Under the pieces are notes generated by a model, which saw nothing but the letters and a program-made list of their open reading frames with translations, did no database searches and was not told the DNA's origin. Made by a program: the position numbers and the translations under genes. Shown piece by piece: positions 8,974-16,376 of a stretch of 64,000 nt of DNA. The stretch covers positions 248,001 to 312,000 of the forward strand of contig JAUJEB010000003.1 of the NCBI GenBank assembly GCA_030442055.1. Reading direction: 5' to 3'. The first letter of the stretch is position 1. Every line of letters starts with the position of its first letter. The stretch is from Agaribacillus aureus (GTDB lineage: Bacteria; Bacteroidota; Bacteroidia; Cytophagales; Cyclobacteriaceae).

Positions 8974-9198
8974 TTAGCTAACCGGGGGCTCATAGCAGGC
9001 TCTGCCCGACACACACAGCGGTGGGTCGACCAGGCCATTGTCGGGCCCGGCGCCGCCGGTAGCCTTAATACACCAACAGATTGAATTGGCATCATCAATC
9101 AGGTACCACTCATTTTCGCCCCCCTCCAGGGACCCGTAGGGATTTTTTGATCTGAGAAAGCGGCAAAACTTAATATTTGAAGGCTCTATGTTTTTCAT
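8974..9198 (-). CDS. Small cysteine-rich protein, last gene of the aldehyde oxidoreductase operon
   Basis: A 74-residue protein with no signal peptide or membrane segment. I use the ATG at 9198 rather than the TTG two codons upstream. Five cysteines are spaced C12-x28-C41-W-C43-x18-C62-x5-C68, with G-S-L-E-G-G before and G-G-A-G-P-D between them. Such spacing suggests metal or Fe-S binding. It starts 10 bp after the stop of the FAD-subunit gene, on the same strand, and ends the operon, so it is probably made together with the three enzyme subunits. I do not recognise a named family. It could be an electron carrier, a small accessory subunit or an assembly factor. Confidence 0.6.
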   Translation of the reverse strand: MKNIEPSNIKFCRFLRSKNPYGSLEGGENEWYLIDDANSICWCIKATGGAGPDNGLVDPPLCVSGRACYEPPVS

Positions 9199-9208
9199 AA
9201 CCAATTAA

Positions 9209-10219
9209 TTAAGTGGTTTTTAAAATGGCTCTTTTAACAATTGCTTTAAATAAAGGTACCTTGTAGGCATTCTTTGACAGGGGTGTTGCTCCCTTCATGG
9301 AAGCCTCTGCCGAATCTTTGGCGGTTTGTTCAGTGATTTCCTTGCCAATCAAGGCAGTGGAAGCAGCCTCTGACCTGATCGGTACAGGGGCAGCGGCTCC
9401 TAATACAATGTTTGCATTTTTGCATTTGCTGCCGGATACCTCCAGCACTACTGCGACATCGGCGATGGCCCAGTCGTAGGACTCTCTTGCGCCTTGCTTT
9501 ATATAGTAGCTTTTTGTTTTACTACCGGAAGGTGGAATGATGACCGCAGTTATCAATTCATTGGCTTCCAAAATACTTTCCCGGCTGCTATCATCTCCCG
9601 GTGTTACAAAAAATTCCGTCATCTTCACCGTTCTCTTCTTTCCATCCGCAGCGGCAATTTCAACAGAAGCATCAAACGCCATTAAAGCCGTGGACACGGA
9701 TGAGGCATGAACACTTGAACAGGATCCATTCTTCATAATAGCGTGAAACTCATTTTCACCATTGCGGGCAAAGCAGGTGCCGGAACCTTTTCTCAGGCAT
9801 TCGTGGTCCAACGAACGAAAATACCAGCACCTCGTTCTTTGGGCAAGATTGCCGCCAAGGCTGGCCATATTTCTGATTTGCGGTGTACCGGCATGGGCTA
9901 CTGCCTGATGCAGGGCGAGATAATTTTGCTTTATTTCAGCATTGGCTTCCATTTGTGCCAGCGTGACATTAGCTCCTATTTTCAATCCGCTTTTCTGATG
10001 GTAGGAAATGGCATCAAGTCCGGCTATATTTTTTATGTTAACGATTTTCTTTGGCGCTACCAACCCTTCTTTCATCATATCCAGCAAATCCGTACCTCCG
10101 CACTTAAAGACCGCCGATTGATCTGATACCTTGGAGGCTAAAACTTCTGAAACAGTAGCGTTTACCTGCTCCAGCGCGTCATTTACAGTTTTGGCGTCAT
10201 ACCAACTAAATTTATTCAT
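9209..10219 (-). CDS. Molybdenum aldehyde oxidoreductase, FAD-binding subunit (YagS/PaoB type)
   Basis: A 336-residue FAD-binding subunit of the xanthine dehydrogenase family (subunit M). An N-terminal FAD domain has G-G-T-D-L near residue 41 and the N-M-A-S-L-G-G-N-L motif at about 117-125. A central cysteine group, C131, C141, C149 and C167, corresponds to the extra [4Fe-4S] site known in PaoB and 4-hydroxybenzoyl-CoA reductase, which plain xanthine dehydrogenases lack. The C-terminal CO-dehydrogenase flavoprotein domain is complete. It lies 11 bp after the large subunit and 10 bp before the small Cys-rich gene. It passes electrons from the molybdenum and 2Fe-2S centres to an acceptor. Confidence 0.9.
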   Translation of the reverse strand: MNKFSWYDAKTVNDALEQVNATVSEVLASKVSDQSAVFKCGGTDLLDMMKEGLVAPKKIVNIKNIAGLDAISYHQKSGLKIGANVTLAQMEANAEIKQNYLALHQAVAHAGTPQIRNMASLGGNLAQRTRCWYFRSLDHECLRKGSGTCFARNGENEFHAIMKNGSCSSVHASSVSTALMAFDASVEIAAADGKKRTVKMTEFFVTPGDDSSRESILEANELITAVIIPPSGSKTKSYYIKQGARESYDWAIADVAVVLEVSGSKCKNANIVLGAAAPVPIRSEAASTALIGKEITEQTAKDSAEASMKGATPLSKNAYKVPLFKAIVKRAILKTT

Positions 10220-10230
10220 TTTTCAGGAAT

Positions 10231-12579
10231 TTAGATTTTGTTTAAGGCTTTCAATACCTTATCGGGTGTAATGGGTAATTCATAGATACGCACACCAATG
10301 GCGTTGTATACAGCGTTTGCCACCGCCACGGCAGTAGCTATGTTGGCGGGTTCTCCGATGCCATAAGCATCTGTGGAGGATCTGCCACCGTAATCTTCCA
10401 CGATGATCGTCTCAATTTCGGGGATCTCCATGGCAAAGGGCAGCTTGTATTGATCCAGGTTTCCATTCATTTGATGTCCGGTCTCATTGTCCATGACCCG
10501 GTACTCGTAAAGTGCATAGGAGACACCTTGGATCACTCCCCCATTGATCTGCCCTTCAAGTTGGGTAATATTCAAAGGTCTGCCACAGCTGTGGGCAGCG
10601 ACAATTTTATCCACTTTAACAAACCCTGTCTCCGTATCCACACTCACTTCAGCAAATTGAACGGATCCCAGGTCACCGTGAGCAAGGAAGCTACCCATTT
10701 TAAACCCGCCGTAATCATCGGACCGGCTGGCGCTGGTGGTTATCTGTTCCGTCCGCATTTTTTTGAGGGCGTCTTTCACGGCTATTTTCTTCGAATTATC
10801 TTCTTGCGATACAATAAAACCACCGGACATTGACAATTTGGAGGACACTGTTTCCAGTTCTTTGGCTACCTGGTCAAAAAGTTCCAATTTCAATTTGTAA
10901 GCCGCATTTCTGGCAGGAGGTGTAATGGAACCCGTCACAATACTTCCGCCTGATCCGGGACCTGTGGGAAATAAGGTATCGCCAATGCGAATGGTGATAT
11001 CTTCCGGTTTCATCCCCAGCTCTTCTGCCACGACCTGGGCCAGAATGGTCTTGGTGCCGGTACCAATATCCTGCACTCCCGATCTTACTTCTATGGCACC
11101 ATCTTTATAAGCCCTTATTTCAACGGTGGAATTCAGGTTTACAAAGCGGGGCCAGGTGGATTGCGCCATGCCCAACCCTTTCTTCACCGTACCACTGTCT
11201 GATCCCGGCTTTTTTCTCCTGGACCAATCGAACTGTTTGGCGCCACGTTGGCGTTCAACCTTCCTTACGTCACTCTTATCGATGACATCTCTTAAGGCCA
11301 GCGGATCCATATTCAGCTTCTCTGCTAATTCATCCATGGCCTGTTCCAGGCCGAAGGCGCCCTGCACGTTACCAGGTGCCCTCCAGGCCGCTCCGGGACC
11401 GGCATGGGTGAAAACATCGTATTGTTCCGTGGAAAAGTTCGGACATTCATACATCACCTGGGCGATCCTGCCTACACCAGCACCCAGGCCTACGCCGGCA
11501 GTGCCGTGAGATTTCTGCTTAATGGCCGTAAGTGTCCCATCTTTTTTAGCGCCGATTTTCAGGTATTGAACGGAGTTGGGTCTGTTTCCGGAGGATATGT
11601 GTTCTTCCTTTCTGTCTAACATCATGCTAACGGGCCTGCCGGATTTTTTTGACAAATGTCCTGCCATTACACCAAAATTTCCCAGGCTATGTTTTGCTCC
11701 GAATCCGCCCCCCATGAATTCTGTAATTACCCTTACTTTACTCTTTGGCAGGTCGAACATTTCCGCAAATTCATGCCTTACGCTATTGGTGTTTTGTGTG
11801 GAAGCATAAATAGTGACGTTATCGGGCCTCCAATCAACCACCACGCCGTGTGTTTCCAGCGAGCAATGGGTATGAACCTGGGTTCGGTATACGTGCTCAA
11901 CGATAAAATCAGCTGTCTCAAATCCTTTTTCAACGTCTCCCCTAGGGCCACCAAAAAAACTGGATGTGGAGGGGCCTCTTAAATTACCCTTTGTTTTCAG
12001 GCCGCTTTGTCCACCGCCGCCGCCCCCCCTATCTTCCTGGTCAACGTCGGTTTTAAAAACAACAGGTGCCTCCGGTTTCTGGGCCTCTTCCAGGTCGACC
12101 ACGAAGGGTAGGTATTCGTAATCTACCTTTATTAATTTGAGGGCCTCTTCGGCCACATCTACGCTGATAGCAGCCACACCTGCAATCGGCTGTCCTGCAA
12201 ATTTGACATCAGGGAAACCGGCTGAATTGCCGCCGTCCTTTGCCTGGGCCATCCCGACAGCATTTTTAAATACGTGAACAGCGTACACACCATCGTATTT
12301 CTCGGCGGCACTGGTGTCTATAGATTTTATTTTGGCATGAGGGTAGTTGGACCGTAACATGCGGCCAAATAACATACCCTGTAACTGTATATCTGAAGTA
12401 TATTTAGCGGCGCCGGTTACTTTGGCAAGGGCATCTGTTCTTTTGACCCTTTTACCGACTACCTTGAGATCGTCATTAATTGGCCATGCCGGTGGTTCAC
12501 CAGTAGGTATTTCACGCTCAACTTCACTGAGATTATGTCCGGGTATGCCATGTGGAAATTTTACTTTTTTGGTATCCAT
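10231..12579 (-). CDS. Molybdenum aldehyde oxidoreductase, molybdopterin-binding large subunit (YagR/PaoC type)
   Basis: The catalytic subunit, 782 residues from the ATG at 12579. An upstream frame to 12630 overlaps the 2Fe-2S gene and opens with an unlikely Lys-rich stretch, so I reject that start. Visible features are the G-G-F-G-A-K-H motif for molybdopterin, G-P-G-A-A-W-R-A-P-G near residue 395 and the catalytic glutamate in Y-G-I-G-E-P-A close to the C-terminus. Family members oxidise aromatic and aliphatic aldehydes to acids using a Mo cofactor. One odd point is a six-glycine tract followed by a Ser/Thr/Gly-rich stretch at about residues 188-210, between the first and second domains. 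Confidence 0.9.
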   Translation of the reverse strand: MDTKKVKFPHGIPGHNLSEVEREIPTGEPPAWPINDDLKVVGKRVKRTDALAKVTGAAKYTSDIQLQGMLFGRMLRSNYPHAKIKSIDTSAAEKYDGVYAVHVFKNAVGMAQAKDGGNSAGFPDVKFAGQPIAGVAAISVDVAEEALKLIKVDYEYLPFVVDLEEAQKPEAPVVFKTDVDQEDRGGGGGGQSGLKTKGNLRGPSTSSFFGGPRGDVEKGFETADFIVEHVYRTQVHTHCSLETHGVVVDWRPDNVTIYASTQNTNSVRHEFAEMFDLPKSKVRVITEFMGGGFGAKHSLGNFGVMAGHLSKKSGRPVSMMLDRKEEHISSGNRPNSVQYLKIGAKKDGTLTAIKQKSHGTAGVGLGAGVGRIAQVMYECPNFSTEQYDVFTHAGPGAAWRAPGNVQGAFGLEQAMDELAEKLNMDPLALRDVIDKSDVRKVERQRGAKQFDWSRRKKPGSDSGTVKKGLGMAQSTWPRFVNLNSTVEIRAYKDGAIEVRSGVQDIGTGTKTILAQVVAEELGMKPEDITIRIGDTLFPTGPGSGGSIVTGSITPPARNAAYKLKLELFDQVAKELETVSSKLSMSGGFIVSQEDNSKKIAVKDALKKMRTEQITTSASRSDDYGGFKMGSFLAHGDLGSVQFAEVSVDTETGFVKVDKIVAAHSCGRPLNITQLEGQINGGVIQGVSYALYEYRVMDNETGHQMNGNLDQYKLPFAMEIPEIETIIVEDYGGRSSTDAYGIGEPANIATAVAVANAVYNAIGVRIYELPITPDKVLKALNKI

Positions 12580-12589
12580 TTCTTTTGAT

Positions 12590-13240
12590 TTACATTTTTT
12601 TAGCTGCTTCCAAGGTAGCTTTAAATACATGAGGGTGGGTGCCGCAACGACAAAGGTTGCCTCTTATCGCGTGTTTCACGTCGTCAATCGTAGGGTTTGG
12701 ATTTTTTTCCAATAAATGAGCAGTCGACATAATCATTCCGGGGGTACAGAAGCCGCACTGTGAAGCATCGTGGTCAATAAACGCCTGCTGTACCGGGTGC
12801 AACGCATCATCGCGCTTCAACCCTTCAACCGTAGTGACCTCCTTGTCCCCGACATCCAGCGCAAGCGTCATACAGGAGTTGACCGGCTCGCCGTTCAACC
12901 ATACGGTACAGGCAGAGCAGGCACCGCGGTCGCATACCACTTTAGTTCCTGTAAGTTGAAGATGATACCTGAGGGCCTGGGCCAATGTAGTTCTCGGTTC
13001 TACGTTCACACGACGCGTGCGACCGTTAACTTTCAATGCGATCGTCGTCGCCTCCGGGCCCATTGTCTCGTCATCCAATACGGTTTCCGGTTGATTAAAC
13101 CCAAGGACACCCGTACTGGCCATGGCAGTGCCAGCTGTGGTCAGCCCGGCGCCTTTTAAAAAGCCCCGCCTGCTGATACCATTAGCTGGTTTCCCATTTT
13201 CAGATCTTTTGGTGATTAAATTTGGTTTGTCTTTTTTCAT
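12590..13240 (-). CDS. Molybdenum aldehyde oxidoreductase, 2Fe-2S subunit with Tat signal (YagT/PaoA type)
   Basis: A 216-residue iron-sulfur subunit and first gene of the operon. Residues about 24-45 are a twin-arginine signal (S-R-R-G-F-L-K-G followed by an Ala/Gly/Thr-rich hydrophobic core), so the folded complex should be exported to the periplasm. The plant-ferredoxin-type cluster motif C-D-R-G-A-C-S-A-C with its fourth Cys in N-S-C-M-T is followed by the second cluster motif Q-C-G-F-C-T-P-G and N-L-C-R-C-G. That is the full set of eight ligands. It is followed at 12579 by the large subunit. No XdhC/PaoD maturation gene is in the window. Confidence 0.92.
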   Translation of the reverse strand: MKKDKPNLITKRSENGKPANGISRRGFLKGAGLTTAGTAMASTGVLGFNQPETVLDDETMGPEATTIALKVNGRTRRVNVEPRTTLAQALRYHLQLTGTKVVCDRGACSACTVWLNGEPVNSCMTLALDVGDKEVTTVEGLKRDDALHPVQQAFIDHDASQCGFCTPGMIMSTAHLLEKNPNPTIDDVKHAIRGNLCRCGTHPHVFKATLEAAKKM

Positions 13241-13759
13241 TTTGTTGAGATTTTAGCAAAATCCAGTTACCAAAAATGGCCAAAAGCCAAAGGAATAAAT
13301 AACCGGTAAACCGTTTTTCATCCCTATGAATTGGCGAAAATTGGATTTTTTATATATCCGATTTAAAGCTGATGGCGTAATTGCCTTTAAAAGTTAATCA
13401 TTTCGCCTAACACTTTCCATAATTTCTTCCTACAATATCACTATTTAGCCTAAATTTTAATGCTTCTAAATAGTGACTACATTATCCGGACGGCTTTTGC
13501 CAATCACAACCCTGAATTATGCCTGATTTTATCTCTAAAGGGCATTTACCAGGATTATTGAAATAGTGAAGAACCGGTGGGTCTGTCTGCTTAATATCCA
13601 AAAGATCGAGATGCTTGATATTTTGATACCAAAAGCCATTCAATTTTAAATCGTAGATGAACATATGTAACAAATAACCCCTTATCGTCAAATTTGCCTT
13701 TCCAAAATTTAATAATCTAACGGCATATTTGAGTTTCAAACATTGACTTTTTTTAAATC
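13241..13759. other. Divergent intergenic region
   Basis: A 519-bp AT-rich region holding the promoters of the aldehyde oxidoreductase operon (left) and the secreted protein (right). At 13249-13263 GATTTT-AGC-AAAATC forms a perfect 6-bp inverted repeat about 8 bp before the start of the 2Fe-2S gene. An 85-codon minus-strand frame at 13482-13739 starts with TTG, has no recognisable domain and covers the promoter of the next gene. I do not call it. Confidence 0.4.
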
Positions 13760-14356
13760 ATGAAAACACCGGAGAACGTTTCAAAATTCATTCACGCACA
13801 TTTTTTTCTTACCATATTATTATCCTCTCTGTTTGCGGCCTCTTACGGTCAAAGTATTAATAACAGTTGGAAGCAAGATTTGTCGGAGCAACTTCAGGAA
13901 TTTAAGAGTTGCGAAAATGCACCTGTAAATGGCATTAACCCTTGTACTGCTTTTGTGGGCGACATGCTTAAAACAGTTTACAAAATCAACGATTTTTATT
14001 CTCAATCATCCGGCAGGCACATGCTGGTGAGCGAAATCGCTAAATTTTTAAAGGAAACCAATAAATGGGAACTGCTGGGACACGCATACGAGCAGCAGGC
14101 TTTGGACAACGCACAAAGCTATGCTAATTCAAAAAAAGCAATTGTAGCCGTTTATCTAAATAAGGAAAACATCGGGCATGTATCTCTCATTATTCCGGGA
14201 GAATTGAAGCCTTCCGGTTCCTGGGGATTCAATGTGCCAAATTCGGCTTCTTTCTTTCTAAGCACACCCGAGAATTCTTATGTAGGCAAGGGATTGTCTT
14301 ACGCGTTCACCAGAAGTATGCTCAAGGAGGTATTACTATATGGCAGAAATTATTGA
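13760..14356 (+). CDS. Secreted protein with possible NlpC/P60- or amidase-like Cys/His active site
   Basis: A 198-residue protein with a signal peptide (hydrophobic residues about 14-28, cleavage near A-S-Y-G-Q). The mature part has N-P-C62-T-A-F-V-G-D-M-L at the start of a helix and, about 78 residues later, N-I-G-H140-V-S-L-I-I-P, then G-S-W-G-F-N-V. This Cys-helix and G-H-V strand pattern with a following polar residue is that of papain-like peptidoglycan amidases (NlpC/P60, CHAP and type VI amidase effectors). No exact family is recognised, so the enzymatic role is inference. It is a single gene followed by a hairpin, with no obvious immunity partner beside it. Confidence 0.55.
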   Translation: MKTPENVSKFIHAHFFLTILLSSLFAASYGQSINNSWKQDLSEQLQEFKSCENAPVNGINPCTAFVGDMLKTVYKINDFYSQSSGRHMLVSEIAKFLKETNKWELLGHAYEQQALDNAQSYANSKKAIVAVYLNKENIGHVSLIIPGELKPSGSWGFNVPNSASFFLSTPENSYVGKGLSYAFTRSMLKEVLLYGRNY

Positions 14357-14372
14357 CGATGACCGTTGACCG

Positions 14373-14390
14373 CCCAATTTTGTGATTGGG
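14373..14390 (+). other. Hairpin after the secreted protein gene
   Basis: CCCAAT (14373-14378) and ATTGGG (14385-14390) form a perfect 6-bp stem with a 6-nt loop, 17 bp after the stop of the preceding gene. There is no T tract, so intrinsic termination is doubtful; it may protect the mRNA end. Confidence 0.35.
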
Positions 14391-14510
14391 TACCACCGCT
14401 TATACACTAAAAAGAGATGAGGCTTCGGAGATTAGAGAATGTTGATTTTCCGGTCCTTTCTCTTATCCCGTTAAGATGCATCTGCCTCGCAGTCATAAAT
14501 GATCGCCTCG

Positions 14511-14981
14511 TTAGCGATTCGTGTGATTGCCTTGATTTACTTCTATGCCTATTTCGAGGTAATCCTTCAGGCTGGCCAGCATTTTCAGGAACATCCTACC
14601 CATCATCATTTTCACAATTCCTCCCATAAACGATGGGCTGGCCATAAATTTTACGATAAAGGTGACCTCCGTGCGTGTGTCGGCCAGTGGCCGCAATGAA
14701 TAGGCAGCAAACATTTTCTTAACCATTGGCATGGAGCCTTCAATAATTTCAAACTCAAAACGCGTCATTGGCTCTGCTGAGATTATTTCCTCTTTAATGG
14801 TACCACCGGTATTCAAATCACAACTTCTGGTGGCGCCCACCTCCCCCGCTGCCCCCGACAAATGAGCCGATCCCTTGATTAAGGGATTAAACCTGCTTAC
14901 CTGGCCAAACTGATTAAACAAAACTTCCCAGACCTCCTCTTTGCTTACATCCACCTCAATTTTTTTTGTCAATGTTTTCAT
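14511..14981 (-). CDS. SRPBCC (START-like) family protein
   Basis: A 156-residue cytoplasmic protein with the START/Bet v1-like fold pattern: an opening beta strand K-K-I-E-V-D-V, a helix S-K-E-E-V-W-E-V-L-F, a central G-x-x-R-S-C-D beta hairpin, then five further strands and a long C-terminal helix at about 115-145. These proteins bind small hydrophobic ligands and the family includes polyketide cyclases and Aha1-like proteins. Ligand unknown. It is a stand-alone minus-strand gene between two plus-strand genes. Confidence 0.78.
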   Translation of the reverse strand: MKTLTKKIEVDVSKEEVWEVLFNQFGQVSRFNPLIKGSAHLSGAAGEVGATRSCDLNTGGTIKEEIISAEPMTRFEFEIIEGSMPMVKKMFAAYSLRPLADTRTEVTFIVKFMASPSFMGGIVKMMMGRMFLKMLASLKDYLEIGIEVNQGNHTNR

Positions 14982-15144
14982 AAAAAGTCCATTTAGTCTT
15001 TAAATCCTGCCAATTTGCGCAATAATAGTTTGATATATTTTTATATTTGGTTCAAAAACTTTGTGATTTGGGTCATGGGGATATCTCTGAGATGTATTAT
15101 CTGATCCACGCACCTGTTTTTTCAAACCAGACACCCAAACCGTC

Positions 15145-16338
15145 TTGTTCAAAAATATTGTCAGATATTTGTCAATTCTGCTTATCCTGGGATTTTCAGG
15201 GCTATTCCTGGGATATAAATATTTTATAAACGAATACGACGAAAGGATTACCGATACCATACTGGAGCCGCGTGCCCATATCTCTACTGATGGGCCCTAT
15301 ATTTTGTATGATAAAGACTCGGTACAAACGATATACGTGGATGATGAAGAAGGCGATTATGCCATCCAAAAGCATAAAACCAGTATAGATGAATTTGACA
15401 GGAAAGTGGAAGTGAAGGTTTTCACCCACGATCAAAAAGAAAAAGAAATTTTTAGTGTGTCGCTGGCAGATACCCTGGAAGCCACCCCTTCCGAATACCT
15501 TGCATCTCAAAAGATAATGGCCATTTCCAACATCGAAGGCAATTTTTACATCCTTCGAAAACTCTTAAGAGCCAATGGTATCATTGACGAAGATTGTAAC
15601 TGGGCCTTCGGGAAAGGGCACCTGGTGCTTATGGGAGATTTTGTTCACCGGGGCCTGAATGTAACACAATGCCTTTGGTTGTGTTACAAGCTTGAACAAC
15701 AGGCAAAGGATGCCGGGGGCGCCGTTCATTTTCTGCTGGGCAATCATGAAGCCATGAATATGTATGGTGATCTGGTACATGTGCGGTCCAAATACAAGCG
15801 GTTGGCTGAAAAATTGGGAATGGATTATTCCGGAGACATTTTAGGCGAGAACAGTGAATTGGGGAGATGGCTGAGGAAAAAAAATGTGGTTGAAAAAATT
15901 GGCAACTATCTCTTTGTACACGGAGGGCTCAGTAAGCGGATCGTTAATTTAAAAATTTCCATTGATTCTCTGAACAAATATGCACGACACTATTACGGTG
16001 TTGACTACGACCACATCCGCGCTGATCCAATGGCCGGCTTGGTCTTTGGCAAATGGGGTCCCCTGTGGTACCGCGGTTATATGAGAAACCCCAAAGACAC
16101 GGTATTGCAGGAAATTCAAAGCATTCAACAGGCCTTTGGAGTCGATCACATCGTTATTGGGCACACAGAGGTAGAGGCCATAAAATTAATTCACGGCAGA
16201 AATCTTGTCAATATCAACGTCCCCTATCCCCGATACAATCAGGCGGATCAGAGAGGTTACGCGCTATGGATAGAAAATCAGACTTTTTATGCAACCGATG
16301 ACCTGGGCCACCGGGTTGAACTGAAGGAAACACAGTAG
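15145..16338 (+). CDS. Membrane-anchored PPP-like metallophosphatase with altered motifs
   Basis: A 397-residue protein, using a TTG start at 15145 because no ATG precedes the membrane segment. Residues about 8-26 are a single N-terminal anchor, so the phosphatase domain probably faces the periplasm. The domain has G-N-H-E (199-202), V-H-G-G-L near 266 and I-G-H-T-E near 347, as in Shewanella-like bacterial PPP phosphatases. Motif I, which should read (G/S)-D-I-x-G-N, is S-N129-I-E-G-N, with Asp replaced by Asn. G-D-F-V-D-R-G is G-D-F-V-H168-R-G. These changes touch a metal ligand and the substrate site, so activity may be changed or lost. Confidence 0.8.
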   Translation: MFKNIVRYLSILLILGFSGLFLGYKYFINEYDERITDTILEPRAHISTDGPYILYDKDSVQTIYVDDEEGDYAIQKHKTSIDEFDRKVEVKVFTHDQKEKEIFSVSLADTLEATPSEYLASQKIMAISNIEGNFYILRKLLRANGIIDEDCNWAFGKGHLVLMGDFVHRGLNVTQCLWLCYKLEQQAKDAGGAVHFLLGNHEAMNMYGDLVHVRSKYKRLAEKLGMDYSGDILGENSELGRWLRKKNVVEKIGNYLFVHGGLSKRIVNLKISIDSLNKYARHYYGVDYDHIRADPMAGLVFGKWGPLWYRGYMRNPKDTVLQEIQSIQQAFGVDHIVIGHTEVEAIKLIHGRNLVNINVPYPRYNQADQRGYALWIENQTFYATDDLGHRVELKETQ

Positions 16339-16369
16339 CTCCCAAAGCAAACCATTTGTTAAGGGAGCT
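16337..16369. terminator. Hairpin between convergent genes
   Basis: AGCTCCC (16337-16343) pairs with GGGAGCT (16363-16369), with an inner CAAA/TTTG stem. It sits between the convergent stops at 16338 and 16377 and could end transcription from either side. The T tract is poor on both strands, so the assignment is weak. Confidence 0.35.
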
Positions 16370-16376
16370 TATATAG

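Noticed and set aside
12580-12630. N-terminal extension of the molybdenum subunit
   Set aside because: It overlaps the end of the 2Fe-2S gene and is Lys-rich without family similarity; the ATG at 12579 fits.
13482-13739. 85-codon minus-strand open frame
   Set aside because: It starts with TTG, has no recognisable domain and covers the promoter region of the secreted-protein gene at 13760.
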